Assembly: GCA_014904845.1 (NCBI GenBank)
Contig: MU119415.1
Location: 33,572 to 97,571, forward strand
Direction: 5' to 3'
Source: Acephala macrosclerotiorum
Taxonomy: Eukaryota; Ascomycota; Leotiomycetes; Helotiales; Mollisiaceae
DNA length: 64,000 bases
The translations under genes and the position numbers were made by a program. The notes below the pieces were generated by a model. That model made no database searches. It was not told where the DNA came from and saw only the letters and a program-made list of their open reading frames with translations. Positions within the stretch are counted from its first letter, which is position 1. Each line of letters starts with the position of its first letter. Shown one piece after another: positions 33,767 through 43,909 of the stretch.

Positions 33767-36745
33767 TCAAGCCCCTAAATGAATAATCGGCGCCCACCCA
33801 ATAACATCCTCCCTGGCTAGCCTTCCAATCTCCCACAAACCTCTCACTGCCCTATGCCAGGCATACGCGACTGCATCATTTCCACTCTCCCCCTTCTTCA
33901 AATTGTCAACCAGAGCCTTATAAAACATGGGGGCAGCCTTTTCCGCATACTTGGTTCTCATTGGCCAGAGCGTGCCAATAACGTGTGGAAATCCGACAAG
34001 CTGGAAGGCACTAGCAATATGGATGGATTCATCGATCAATTCCTTGGATTTGGTATCTGCAGTATGGCACGCGGATAGATAGGCGATTTGCGCTTTTCCA
34101 AGGGATGACGCTGCGAGATCTCGGACTGTGAGACGTCGGTCTTGTAGGATCAGGCCACTTTCGGAGGGATGAAGTTCTTCAGACTCGCCATGGCAGATGA
34201 AGTGCGCAATACTCGCCGATTCTAACTCCTTGAGGACGTCCTTCCGAGTTGGGCCTTCTAGCAAAGATTTCGTTTCCTGTAGTAGACTGAAGCTCTTCAT
34301 GATCCCTTCTATCTCCTTCTTCACTTCTAGGTCACGATACTTCTTCCTTAATGGCTCCGGAGTTACCGGCATACTTACAATGAGAGGGAGCTGTTTCACG
34401 CCGTCCTCAAGTTTGAGATCTTTGCTCCGGGCATGCTTGAGAGCCTTGAAAGTCGGGACATAGCTCGACAAGACATGGCTCATGGTATTCTCTCTCTTAG
34501 ACCTCCAGTTGCTCCCAGCTGCATGAAGAGGTAGGAGTCCCATAAGCCCACTGGTGACCCACCATATGCGCGGAAGTCGGTCTGGTGGTGTGGGCGAAAT
34601 GAGCTCTAGCTCACGCAGCACTGGCTCAACAGCTTCATCCCAGAGCCATTTCAAAATCGGACGTATAGCCTGGTTCCTTATTTCATTGGTGGACACAGGA
34701 CCAACAGTTTCATCGGTCCCCACAGGATCAGCAGTCTTATCCGCCAGAAGTTTGACACGTTCTTCAACGGCGTCATGGCTCAGATTCTGCAACTCAAGCG
34801 TACGAATGCGCTCTTCCGTCACTATAAATGCATGACTGCCATAATCGGTGATATTGAAGCTCACGATCGGACCGAATTTAGCAAGCTTCATGAAGTCCGA
34901 GGCCTGTAGTTGTTGCAGGAAACCAGGGGGGTCTTGCAGCCGCAGCATCTCGTCTTCTATTGCTTGTAGCTCACGGATTTTTTGACCTCGATGAGAAGCT
35001 GCTGTTGCCACTGACTCCTCTGACATCTTTCCATCTTCGCCATCGACGGATAGAGGTGCCATGGTGGCATTTCGCAGCCGAATGTATCGGGTATACAAAT
35101 CTTTATCCTGCTCTTTCAAACCAGATACATCGGCTCTGGAATCGATAGCCAACCCTGCTATCATTCCCCTCCCAGATTCAAATGCCTCAAGGGCTTGTTC
35201 GGCTGATCCTTTCGCCCTGAGCGCACAGACTGCAGCAAGAGATCCCAGTTTCGATAACTTCCCGACCACAAACTCTCTATCCTTACTATCCAAAGCACGC
35301 GGATTGAGTTTCGGCCAAAGCTGAATCGCGCTCGAATACTCCTGGAAGGCGTAGTCCCAGCTCTTATGCTTGAGCGACTTATCCCCCATTTTCTTGTAGA
35401 TGCGGATGCGAGAAAAGGGGTGGCCATTCTCGTGTTCAGCAGCCTTTCTGAATGAAGAGATGGCTTCCTTAAGGTAGGGAGATTGAATTCCCATGAATTT
35501 CCATTTGATGTACGCTGCATCGCCAAGATTGTCCAGCACATCTGACATACTTGGGTGGTTGTCTGGGATGCTCTGTAGAGCTTTGTGGGCATGCGTGTAC
35601 GAAAGGGCTTTACTGCTTATGCCGGGCGTTATCTCCTCTTTCAAGACATACATCTGAGACAAGCTGCAGTGATAGTCGGCCATAAGTGGGTGGTGGTAAG
35701 TCAACATCGCCTGTCTCGTGATAGCCCACTTAGTCCTATCAATAGCTGCATCCAGGTCTTTCTTATTGCGCTTGAATAGGTATCGATCGAGATATCGTTT
35801 CCCCAGATCATGCTGCAGAATAGGTTTCGAAGGCTCAGTATTGGGCGTGTTTTTTAAAGCCTCTTCCATGATCCGAATAGCCTCATTCAAATCCCCCATC
35901 TCTTTCTCCCGCTGAAATCGGAGCGCCAACATATTAGCTTCCTCAGTCATGAACTGCAACTTCAATGGATATTTGGTACTGATGACGTTTTGGGCTTCTT
36001 GAATCTTTGCAATCGCTTCTTTCAAATCAACCAAGCTTCCCGTACGCTGAGAGCGTAGCTCGAGTTTGACTGCTAAGTTTCGCAGTAACGGTCCAATTGA
36101 CTCGCTCCCGTCTGGCGTCGTCTTCTTCTCGGAAATTTGAATGGCTTGATCGGCGTAAACAATGGCCCTGTCGATATCTTCGACATCTCCCGTCCGCTCG
36201 AATCGGTACGCAAGCATGTTCGCCAGATTCGTGAGTCGATCGGGTAAGGCCGCATGGTCGGCCTTTGTCTCCGCGATGATCCGCTCTGCACTTACTATGC
36301 CATCTTCTAGATCCTCAATATCCCCTCTGAAGGCGAATCGCTTCTCGAGCAAGACATTAAGTTTGCTTCGTCTCCTCCGGAAATCTTCACTCTGCTCTTC
36401 GAGCGTCAAGGCGACTGCTTTTTTGATTGTATCTATCATCTGCTTCGAATGGAGTCGGAAGTCGAGGTGTTGTATTGACACTCCGAAGAACGCCTCTCCT
36501 TGAACTCTATACATGAGAAGGTCGGCTAGCCTTTCTTGCACCTCAACAGAGTTGGGTTCCAATTTGGCCTCAGTCTGAGCACTGATGAGGGCATTGTTGT
36601 CTCTGAAAAGGGTCCAGCAACCGATAAACGTTGTCAGTTCTTCGCAATTGTAGGATGTGAGAGGTTCAAGTTCCATGTTCAATTTTCTCAATCCCTTGTT
36701 CTTTCCATCGTTATTACCTCCTACTAGCCGTCTGAAAAGATTCAT
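33767..36745 (-). CDS. TPR-CHAT protein, caspase-like protease of regulated cell death type
   Basis: Single exon, 992 residues, ATG at 36745. Residues about 60-480 are helical TPR-like repeats, for example LPDRLTNLANMLAYRFERTG, DLNEAIRIMEEALKN and SYTHAHKALQSIPDNHPSMS. The C-terminal 300 residues are a CHAT domain (clan CD, separase/caspase fold): LPRIWWVTSGLMGLLPLHAA, SYVPTFKAL, then HFICHGES with the catalytic histidine at about 852, AYLSACHTAD with the nucleophile cysteine at about 893, and AFQLVGFPHVIGTLWPM. Both catalytic residues are present, so it should be an active cysteine protease. It is divergent from a candidate gasdermin-like gene starting 1.06 kb away. In fungi such proteases can process gasdermins; that pairing is inferred here. 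Confidence 0.92.
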   Translation of the reverse strand: MNLFRRLVGGNNDGKNKGLRKLNMELEPLTSYNCEELTTFIGCWTLFRDNNALISAQTEAKLEPNSVEVQERLADLLMYRVQGEAFFGVSIQHLDFRLHSKQMIDTIKKAVALTLEEQSEDFRRRRSKLNVLLEKRFAFRGDIEDLEDGIVSAERIIAETKADHAALPDRLTNLANMLAYRFERTGDVEDIDRAIVYADQAIQISEKKTTPDGSESIGPLLRNLAVKLELRSQRTGSLVDLKEAIAKIQEAQNVISTKYPLKLQFMTEEANMLALRFQREKEMGDLNEAIRIMEEALKNTPNTEPSKPILQHDLGKRYLDRYLFKRNKKDLDAAIDRTKWAITRQAMLTYHHPLMADYHCSLSQMYVLKEEITPGISSKALSYTHAHKALQSIPDNHPSMSDVLDNLGDAAYIKWKFMGIQSPYLKEAISSFRKAAEHENGHPFSRIRIYKKMGDKSLKHKSWDYAFQEYSSAIQLWPKLNPRALDSKDREFVVGKLSKLGSLAAVCALRAKGSAEQALEAFESGRGMIAGLAIDSRADVSGLKEQDKDLYTRYIRLRNATMAPLSVDGEDGKMSEESVATAASHRGQKIRELQAIEDEMLRLQDPPGFLQQLQASDFMKLAKFGPIVSFNITDYGSHAFIVTEERIRTLELQNLSHDAVEERVKLLADKTADPVGTDETVGPVSTNEIRNQAIRPILKWLWDEAVEPVLRELELISPTPPDRLPRIWWVTSGLMGLLPLHAAGSNWRSKRENTMSHVLSSYVPTFKALKHARSKDLKLEDGVKQLPLIVSMPVTPEPLRKKYRDLEVKKEIEGIMKSFSLLQETKSLLEGPTRKDVLKELESASIAHFICHGESEELHPSESGLILQDRRLTVRDLAASSLGKAQIAYLSACHTADTKSKELIDESIHIASAFQLVGFPHVIGTLWPMRTKYAEKAAPMFYKALVDNLKKGESGNDAVAYAWHRAVRGLWEIGRLAREDVIGWAPIIHLGA

Positions 36746-36828
36746 TTTGGAATTAGATGTCGTTCAGGCCCGCTGGTCAATGTTGGAAGACTCCAAGTCC
36801 AGGGTGATACAAAACGGGACAGGATGCT

Positions 36829-37013
36829 CCTCGCTTTTCTCAGCAATCTGTTTGGCAAGGCCTTTTGTAAAGCACAGTGCCAAATTGCCCTGTAGAGGCG
36901 CTTCTAGCTAGCCACGATCAGTTTGAGTATCCTTTTGGGCGTTATTCTGATCTACAGATTGGCTAGGAACACCTCGTTTAGACTCACGGAACAGACTGCT
37001 GAGAAAAGCGAGG
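36829..37013. repeat. 23-bp inverted repeat with 139-bp spacer
   Basis: CCTCGCTTTTCTCAGCAATC then TGT at 36829-36851 is inverted at 36991-37013 with one mismatch. It may be a binding-site pair, a transcript hairpin or the ends of a tiny mobile element. Confidence 0.75.
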
Positions 37014-37199
37014 ACTTGATCACACGGGAGAAGTAGCCATCAGCTATCCTCATAGTGTCTCACTTTCAGTTGACTTATGCAGCAGCCTCACATGTGTCCG
37101 CAGCTGGGATGGGAGCTGAGCCCCCGCACCTTCGTACATGCAGGACTTCAATTGGTCGTTGACAGTTTCGGCTTTGCGTTGTTTTCATATTGCCGAACA

Positions 37200-37451
37200 T
37201 CGTTTGGCCCTCGTTACACGAAGAATTAAGCGACGCAAGTCAGCTCTTGACTTACCAAGTAACGTGGCGTTAGGCTGCGTTTGTGATGGCGTTTTCATGA
37301 GAGATGCGCTGGCGTAAACTTAATATTTCGTTTGGCCCTCCTACCCTCGCTATATAAAGAATTGAACAATACCAGTTGGCTCTTGACTCGGATAGTGGCG
37401 TGGTGTTGGGCTGCGTTTGCAATGGCGTTTTCATAAGAGATAAGCTGGCAT
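37200..37451. repeat. tandem duplication of about 120 bp in the control region
   Basis: Units 37200-37315 and 37328-37451 share TCGTTTGGCCCTC, a GAATT block, GCTCTTGACT, GTGGCGT, GGCTGCGTTTG, ATGGCGTTTTCAT and AGAGAT in the same order with substitutions and small indels. The second unit has gained a TATA-like element. Confidence 0.8.
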
Positions 37452-37800
37452 GAGCCGGTGCAGATGCTCGTTTGCATATGTATGACAAGCGCCTCTCGAA
37501 TCCTCCAGCCTTGCACATTGGAAGCTACAGAGGGCTGTACGTACAGTTTCACCGACCGCGTTTCTTACTATAATGATAAAGGCGCTTTTCCATTGCCTTT
37601 GAAGCCTGAAATGAGCAAGCCATCACCTGAATTCCCAACAGCCATCACATATAGTTTTGCTTCTATCTGCACTCCTGATCGACTAAGTGTATGTGACAGC
37701 CCTCTGTACCACGCGATTGTTTTGTGATGTGAGCACTTCCCATTTATTCAGATACCTAAGGTACCGTAGTCAACACTACTTTCGCCGCAGTATTCTTGTC

Positions 37801-38658
37801 ATGGCAGGCAAATACTTCCTCCCTGGCATAGCACCCCTCATCGCGGACCTTCCGCTCGCCAGCTTTGTCCCGAACCTCCAACAACCAGACCAAGATGCCT
37901 TCTCGCCGGAATCTGTCGGCCGGATCCCCCAACAAGGCAAAGACTACATCGTCCGCATTGGCACCAATCTCGGCCGCTTTATGGGCTCGGCCAAAAGCAC
38001 CGTCTTCAAAGCCGAAGCCAGCAAACTCCTCTTCGCCTCCTTCGAGAAGAAAATTAGCGACACCCACTGGCTGGAAGCGTGCAAAGTGCGATGTTACACC
38101 CTCAAGAATCCCAAACAGCTGTTCAATGAGCTGGTAAAGAAGGAAGAGACGAGGGAGTGGCTGCAGAGTGAGATTGAGTACGGGACCTCTGAAGTGTATT
38201 TCATCGTGGGGTATTACACGGCGCAGGAAGCAAAACTCCATGTAGAGCATCAGCAGAGCTCGCAGGCAGCTATTGGAGGTAGAGTCCCGGTTGAAGAGAT
38301 TATCACTGCTGGAGGCGCTGCCCCGCTTGCCGCAGTTGCGAACACGGATGTTGGCGGTGAAGTCTCGCATGGCTCGCAGCAGAACCAGAAGGTTGCCGTA
38401 CATACATCTGACGAGCGCATATTGGCGTTTGCGCACCGCAAAGTGGGATTCCGCATCTTTACGCGGAAAAAGAAAGTCGATACCGCAAAACTTGAAGCGA
38501 ACAACTGTTGGACCCTGATGTCTGATAACAGAGGTGGACGTGGTGAGCAGGATGATGAAGTGGTGGAACTTGACTTCGGAGACAATGATGAAGCTGGAGA
38601 TGAAGGGTTTGAAATTCCGGAAATGGGGATAGGTCTGGACGAAGAGTTGGAAGTCTGA
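37801..38658 (+). CDS. candidate gasdermin-like pore-forming protein 1
   Basis: Single exon, 285 residues from ATG 37801; size matches known fungal gasdermins such as HET-Q1. The N-terminus is hydrophobic-amphipathic (YFLPGIAPLIADLPLASFVP). A central domain follows with SEVYFIVGYYTAQEAKL at about 130-147, a Gly/Ala/Ser linker, and a strand RILAFAHRKVGFRIFTRKKK at about 206-225. The last 50 residues are strongly acidic. The pattern of a long strand ending in V(T/G)..T, a flexible linker, then a LAF.....I strand resembles the gasdermin N-domain. Its divergent CHAT neighbour fits known fungal gasdermin/protease clusters. The assignment rests on pattern and context only; a different pore-former or an uncharacterised NLR partner is possible. 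An upstream in-frame extension to 37687 looks non-coding. Confidence 0.6.
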   Translation: MAGKYFLPGIAPLIADLPLASFVPNLQQPDQDAFSPESVGRIPQQGKDYIVRIGTNLGRFMGSAKSTVFKAEASKLLFASFEKKISDTHWLEACKVRCYTLKNPKQLFNELVKKEETREWLQSEIEYGTSEVYFIVGYYTAQEAKLHVEHQQSSQAAIGGRVPVEEIITAGGAAPLAAVANTDVGGEVSHGSQQNQKVAVHTSDERILAFAHRKVGFRIFTRKKKVDTAKLEANNCWTLMSDNRGGRGEQDDEVVELDFGDNDEAGDEGFEIPEMGIGLDEELEV

Positions 38659-38831
38659 TGCAGCGTAAACGATTTGCATTGTGCTGTACCAAAAAGGATT
38701 CAATACGCTGTCTGTCCTTTTGAAGCTAGACACCCGAGACTCCTTCATGCTGACATGTTGATATACTGCTTGGAAATTATACGTGTACTTCGCATTCCCA
38801 CTGTGCATTCTATAGTCCACACTGCAAAAGG

Positions 38832-39175
38832 GTAATATAAAAAGAAATATTCCAATTTACGATTTTTTAAATATATATATAAATCGATATATAATTGAAT
38901 TATAATTTATTCAAATACGCCGTACTTTAAAATCTTAAAAATAATTAATAAAAAATTATAATAATATTTTTTTTTAAAAAATTTTTTTTTTTTTATTATT
39001 AAATTTTTATTTATTATCAAAATAATAATTACGTATAATATTATTTAATTAATTTTATTATAAATTATTAATATAAATTAAATCGACAAATACGAAATAA
39101 TTTATAGCTCGGTTTTCTTTTAAAATTTCTTTTTAAATACTTTTAAATTCTTTAAAATAGTACTCTAAGTACCGA
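38832..39175. repeat. AT-rich RIP island 2
   Basis: About 340 bases, almost all A/T, with homopolymer runs near 38968-38995 and C largely confined to CpG. It separates module 1 from the coiled-coil gene. Confidence 0.8.
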
Positions 39176-39229
39176 CTCTTTAAAAAGTTTGCTATTATAA
39201 ATATAAACCTTGTTTTCAAACGCGCTGCT

Positions 39230-39690
39230 TACATAGGTATCGCTGGTACCCCACAGAGTTGCAAAGAGTATCATCGCTCTCGATACATCTGTACAAGAGT
39301 CTCCTCGCCCAGAGCTTGCGGAACAGCTCATGAATTTCACTACAGCGGACCATAAGCATCAGGGCAAGGAAGCAGTTGCAAAGCCCAAAGATATGCTGGT
39401 ACATTCCAATAATCTGGGACAGCGGTTATGAGACTGTTGAAGAATGGTATTGCAGTGCTCGCTGCGGTAAATTCACTTATGGACAACCAGAGCGACGCTA
39501 AGAGAACTGCGATAGGTGCAGATGTTGGGGGGCCAAGTTGTAAGTTTCGATAAGATGGTATTGTCACGTTTTATGACGCTAACAAGATACAGCGAACCGC
39601 CTTCGACAAGACCTGGAGATGGGCAACAAAACATGAAGGAACTTCTGAGTTGTGGATACACCTTGCAGTCAGACTGAGAACGTCTGGTCT
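39230..39690 (+). pseudogene. degraded coding fragment of unknown family
   Basis: The plus strand shows two protein-like blocks: ALDTSVQESPRPELAEQLMN in one frame and, after a frame change near 39425, MRLLKNGIAVLAAVNSLMDN then KRTAIGADVGGPS. A plausible intron (donor GTAAGT near 39541, branch GCTAAC, acceptor ACAG) leads into RTAFDKTWRWATKHEGTSEL. The frameshift and stops suggest a relic. I do not recognise the family. Confidence 0.4.
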
Positions 39691-39741
39691 GTACACGAGT
39701 CCTTCCACATGCCTCTTCTCTCCATTATCCACCAGTGCGCC

Positions 39742-40767
39742 TTACTTGGAACCACTCAGAATATTTATCAGTGACTTCTTCTCCTCAATCACCAGATCGC
39801 GAGCCTCGACTTCCTCCTGCATGCGCCTGTTTTCCTCCATAACCTCCCTACTCTTGCTTGCTACGCTCTCGCAATTCGATTTGAAGAACTCGAGCAGACT
39901 ACGCAGACTAGCAATCTCAGTGGCCTGGGCTGTTATACGCTCAAGCTCGCTCTCCGTGGCATGCACGGTGGCAGATTCCAGCTCTTTCACGCCGACTATT
40001 TCACTCTTCTGCTCAACTGAGGAGCCTCGGGCCTCCTGGGCTTCATCAAGTCGTCTGTCTGATCGCGCATTTCGCGTCCGCAATTCCACAATCTCCGTTC
40101 TCAACTCCTCTACCTGCTCTTTTTTTTGCTGCTCGAGCTGTTGAAGTGCTGTCTCCCAGTCCCTTTTTCGGTCAGAAATTTCAGACTCTTTGCTACGCAT
40201 ATCTCTATCTCTCTCTTTAAGTTCCGCAGTAAGCCTGTTAACCGTCTGTTGCAGCACTATCACTTCATCCTGTACGCCCAGGATCTCCTCCTCTCGAGTC
40301 GCTGTCAGATTGCTAACCAGTCTTTGAAGCTTTCCCAGCTCTTCATCCTTCCTCGCTATCTCCTGGTCCCGCTCTTGCAAACGTTCTTGTGCGTCGATTA
40401 AATCGCGCAATAGCTCATGCATGCCCTCATCATCGGGTTCTGAAGTATCATAGGCATCATCCTGTCGCAGCTCTTCTTCCTCGGCCAGAACTTTTCCTTT
40501 GGATTTTTGGAGGATGGGGGAGGGAGCGCAGATTTCCATCACTTGCTCGGTAGTAGAATTGGTGAACAAAAACTCGTGCTCTGGTGGAAGTTGAAAGTTT
40601 GTGCCGTATTTAGACGATGTGTCAGAGCGAAAGTCCTGCTGAGTACACATGTCGTAGGATGCTGGGGACATGAAGCTGCGTTCCTCATAAGAGACCTCTC
40701 TATCACTGATGTCGAAAACTTCATCGATATCAGATCCGAATGACATATCCTCGCGTCTCCCTGCCAT
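39742..40767 (-). CDS. coiled-coil protein
   Basis: Single exon, 341 residues from ATG 40767, the first real ATG of the frame. The first 110 residues are acidic and Ser-rich without fold signals. From about residue 115 to the end it is a nearly continuous coiled coil with heptad-rich stretches such as LIDAQERLQERDQEIARKDE and VIVLQQTVNRLTAELKERDR. There is no catalytic domain or membrane segment. It lies between the candidate gasdermin 1 and the AAA+ gene. It could be a scaffold, but function is unknown. Confidence 0.75.
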   Translation of the reverse strand: MAGRREDMSFGSDIDEVFDISDREVSYEERSFMSPASYDMCTQQDFRSDTSSKYGTNFQLPPEHEFLFTNSTTEQVMEICAPSPILQKSKGKVLAEEEELRQDDAYDTSEPDDEGMHELLRDLIDAQERLQERDQEIARKDEELGKLQRLVSNLTATREEEILGVQDEVIVLQQTVNRLTAELKERDRDMRSKESEISDRKRDWETALQQLEQQKKEQVEELRTEIVELRTRNARSDRRLDEAQEARGSSVEQKSEIVGVKELESATVHATESELERITAQATEIASLRSLLEFFKSNCESVASKSREVMEENRRMQEEVEARDLVIEEKKSLINILSGSK

Positions 40768-41401
40768 GATGATACCGTTGCTCGAATTTGTCAACCCTGA
40801 TGTTCTACCCCACGAATTATCATGTAGAGCGTAGGAAAGATGCAGCAGGCTGAATATTTATGGACGTGTTAGTGGTCCCCAGAACTCGCCCCTAGAACTA
40901 GCGGGAAACTTTGGCGGAAGGGATTTATGATTAGAGAGGGGTGCGTCCAGAATCTATCTATAACGTCATTGACGCCATCCTGGGCGAGGCTGGTGCTGTC
41001 ACAGGACACATTGGCTGCATTCGAATGTTGCCCATGCAAGGAACTCTACATAATGAGGCGAGAAAGGGTCCACGTCAGCAAGCCCACAAGCTGCGAGTCC
41101 GTGCAGGGCGCGCCACATCAAACAACTCCGGCGACATGCATGTTCGTTCGTCGATGTCGTGCGGAATTTCCCAGCAGCTTTAGACGAAGGCGTACCAGGG
41201 TAGCCGAAGAAACCGTGCTGGGTGTTTGTGCAGAGCCTCCTGAATGTCGATCGGATTCACAGCCTTCCTTTTATCTCTGTTTGTTTACGCTAGTCTCGTG
41301 TTTATCTTGTGCTTTAATTGTTGCTTTCCCACTTGCTGGTCTAATTTTACTTTATGTGCATGCCTGGTTCCTAACTTGACGGCTTTCTTCCTGCTCTCAC
41401 G
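40768..41401. promoter_or_regulatory. divergent intergenic region, coiled-coil and AAA+ genes
   Basis: 634 bases between divergent start codons. A plus-strand frame at 40927-41379 is open but has no recognisable content. The last 100 bases before 41402 are T/C-rich. Confidence 0.45.
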
Positions 41402-43909
41402 ATGATGCCTGCTTTGTCACCCGATTACGGAGCTGGGCTCAGTTTACCTACACAGGATCAAATTCTCGCTGTCATGAATGAATGTAATTGCAGTGAACAG
41501 AAAGCAATAAAAGCACTAAAGGTAATGCACTCCAATCCCAAGTCAACGAGAGAACTAAGAAACGCCGCGATATCTATAATGAAATTACCTTGCCTAGGTA
41601 CAAGGAGCTTAAAACCTTGGCATTAACTTTTTGTTACTCTATACTCCAATACCAATTGTCCAGGTATGACATGCTAACTACTTGACCAGCTCTACAACAA
41701 TGATATTGAAAGAGCCAAGCACCACCAGCGCCTGTGGGGCAAATACCTGCGCACGAATTCTTCACGACCATCTCGAGCTCATACACCTGCAAGAGTTTCA
41801 TCCCGGGCGGTGACGCCAAAAATCGAGGCCCCCCGACAGCGACAGGAACGAAATGCAGATGTGGTTACTTTACACGATGAGAGCGACAGCTCTCCTGAAG
41901 TTGAGGAAGTGCGATCGAGGCCTAATATCGCATCGACGGTGTTGGAAGATCTGCGAACCCAGCTCGCGAGCTCAATCATGGAGCCAAATCACGCATTTCA
42001 GGCGTCGGGGTCTTCACTGCAAGTGCCTGGCGTTGAGAATCCGCCCCCGGAGCAGTTGAACACGCTGCGGCAAAATCGTAACGAGAGGAAATCGGATGTG
42101 AATGCTCCAAACGGGACGCGAAATCTGGCTAGTAACTTGCCCACTGAGCATACAAATAGCGGATACCCCGGTAATTCTGAGTCTTTACAAGAATGGAACT
42201 TCATCTTGCAACCACTAGGTCGTCCTGCAGCGCGCGCACCCGTCTCCGAGGCACACTCATCTTTCAGTCTCACTTACTTAGCCCAAAATATCCAACACGG
42301 TGCAAACCTGAAGAACATCCAAAGCTATCTAAACGATTACGACTCAAATTTCATTAAGAAAGCAATCAACGGCGAAGTCCAGGGCTACCCAGCTATATTC
42401 TACATCGTCGCCAGGAACGACGAAGCAATGCTCCGGGCTTGGGTATCTTATGGCGGAGACGTAAGAGCCGTGCATAAAGCGTCCAAAACGCCCCTTCTTG
42501 CGTTCGCAATTGCACACGGCGAAACGATTCAAGGAGACATGACGTTGGTCGTCGCAACGCTGCTTGGACTAGGAGCCACGTCTGAAGTCATTCCCGCAGA
42601 GTTTTACACGCCATATTACAAAGACCTTCCCATTGACGGCCCCATGCGCGTCGATGCGATCAACGAGCGGACCGTGTGGTGCACAACAGCAGCAAGAAAA
42701 ACGCTGGCGCGGACGCTGAATCTGAGCCAGCGGTATTACTTATGGCGAGCCGCGAAGCTGAAACGAGCAACCATCAGACCTCGTCAGGTCGCTCTCCACA
42801 AGAAAGCAGAAGCCATTCTAGAAATCCCGTACTTTCTGATCGGCCAGACCACGGCCTCGGACCGCCTACTTCGAAAACTACTCAACCACATCATGATCCC
42901 CAGTGCACGACCGCTGGTAATGGCTTTTGCAGGCCCCAGTGGGCATGGAAAGACAGAGCTGGCGCGGCGTCTCGGGCATCTCCTCTCTCTGGATCTTGAA
43001 GTAGTAGACTGCACTATTGTCAAGAACGAGCACGATCTCTTCGGAGCGCGACATCCCTATAAGGAGGCGGAAAAGGGCACGCCGCTCAATAACTTCCTGA
43101 AAGACCATGAGGACAAGAGGTGCATTGTCTTTCTCGATGAGTTTGAGAAGACGACGACGGATATCCATCAGGCGCTGCTGCTGCCTTTTGACAACGGTAT
43201 GAGAACTAAATATAGTTGCTTTAGATGGATTAGCTGACATGTTCCTTCTTAGGCGAATACCAAGACCGACGTGACCGGTCCAAAGTCAACTGCTCTAAGA
43301 CGATCTGGATCTTAGCGACCAATGCACTGGACGAGAAAATCAAAACTTTTTGTGACCGCAACGAGGACATAATCAGAGGGGAGGAGACTACGAAGGAGAT
43401 GCTGGCGAGGCAGCTGTCGAGAGAGCTGAAGAAGGGGTTTTTGGATAAGTTTGGCGTATGTCTTTTCTATGTAGTATTAAGATAGAGCCGTGTACTAACG
43501 AAATTTCTGGTAGGCTCCGATCACAGGCCGCATTTCCGATTTCATCCCCTTCCTAGAATTTTCGCCTGGAGAGCAGGCAGTTGTCGCCCACAAATTTCTC
43601 CGCGAGCTCAGCCACAAGGTTCAAGAGCCGACCAATCTGTCCGAGGGGCCAAATGAGCGGCTTCTTGGAGATGTTAGGCTGCATGTGAAGCATGATGCTT
43701 TGGTGTGCATGACGTTGGCTGAAGGGGAGTATCTCCGAGATCTTGGCGCTAGGAGTTTGAGCGGGGCAGTGAAATTAATCGAAGATATGTTGGTGGACGT
43801 TTATCTTAAGCAGAGAGATGAGATTGTGGAGGGGGGTAAGATTCTAGATGTTGTAGTGGACGTGCATGCTGGGGAGATATCGGTGGCGCCGTTGTCTTCG
43901 ACACTATGA
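41402..43909 (+). CDS. AAA+ ATPase of ClpB/Hsp100 type with UBA-like N-terminus
   Basis: Exons 41402-41521, 41690-43196, 43253-43455 and 43514-43909 stay in phase for 741 residues. The N-terminus reads as a UBA-like three-helix unit (ILAVMNECNCSEQKAIKALK spliced to LYNNDIERAKH). A disordered Ser/Arg region follows, then ankyrin-like helices near 200-290 (YPAIFYIVARNDEAMLRAWV, TPLLAFAIAHG). The AAA2-type ATPase comes next: Walker A AGPSGHGKTELARRLG at about 454, the pore-loop region KNEHDLFGA, Walker B CIVFLDEFEK at about 518, and sensor-1 ILATNALDEK. It should be a protein-remodelling ATPase coupling ubiquitin-like recognition to unfolding. It lies inside the CHAT/gasdermin-like island; any functional link is inference. 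Confidence 0.85.

Larger units (their letters stand above)
36746..37800. promoter_or_regulatory. divergent control region of the TPR-CHAT and candidate gasdermin genes
   Basis: 1.06 kb without a gene. It contains a long-spaced inverted repeat (36829-37013), a diverged tandem duplication (37200-37451) and a TATA-like TATATAAAG at 37351-37359, present only in the second duplicate. The small frames inside it arise from the repeats. Confidence 0.5.
38659..39741. other. intergenic with AT island and a degraded coding fragment
   Basis: About 1.1 kb between the candidate gasdermin 1 stop and the coiled-coil stop. It includes an AT-rich island and a broken plus-strand fragment, listed separately. 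Otherwise nothing is seen. Confidence 0.5.

Noticed and set aside
37756..38820. 354-codon minus-strand frame opposite candidate gasdermin 1
   Set aside because: Long, but the opposite strand has the better protein-like composition, start context and gene-neighbour logic; the minus frame looks like a shadow.
39650..40144. 164-codon plus-strand frame opposite the coiled-coil gene
   Set aside because: Ser/Thr/Leu-biased complement of the E/R/K-rich coiled-coil codons; only its first 40 bases may belong to the degraded fragment.
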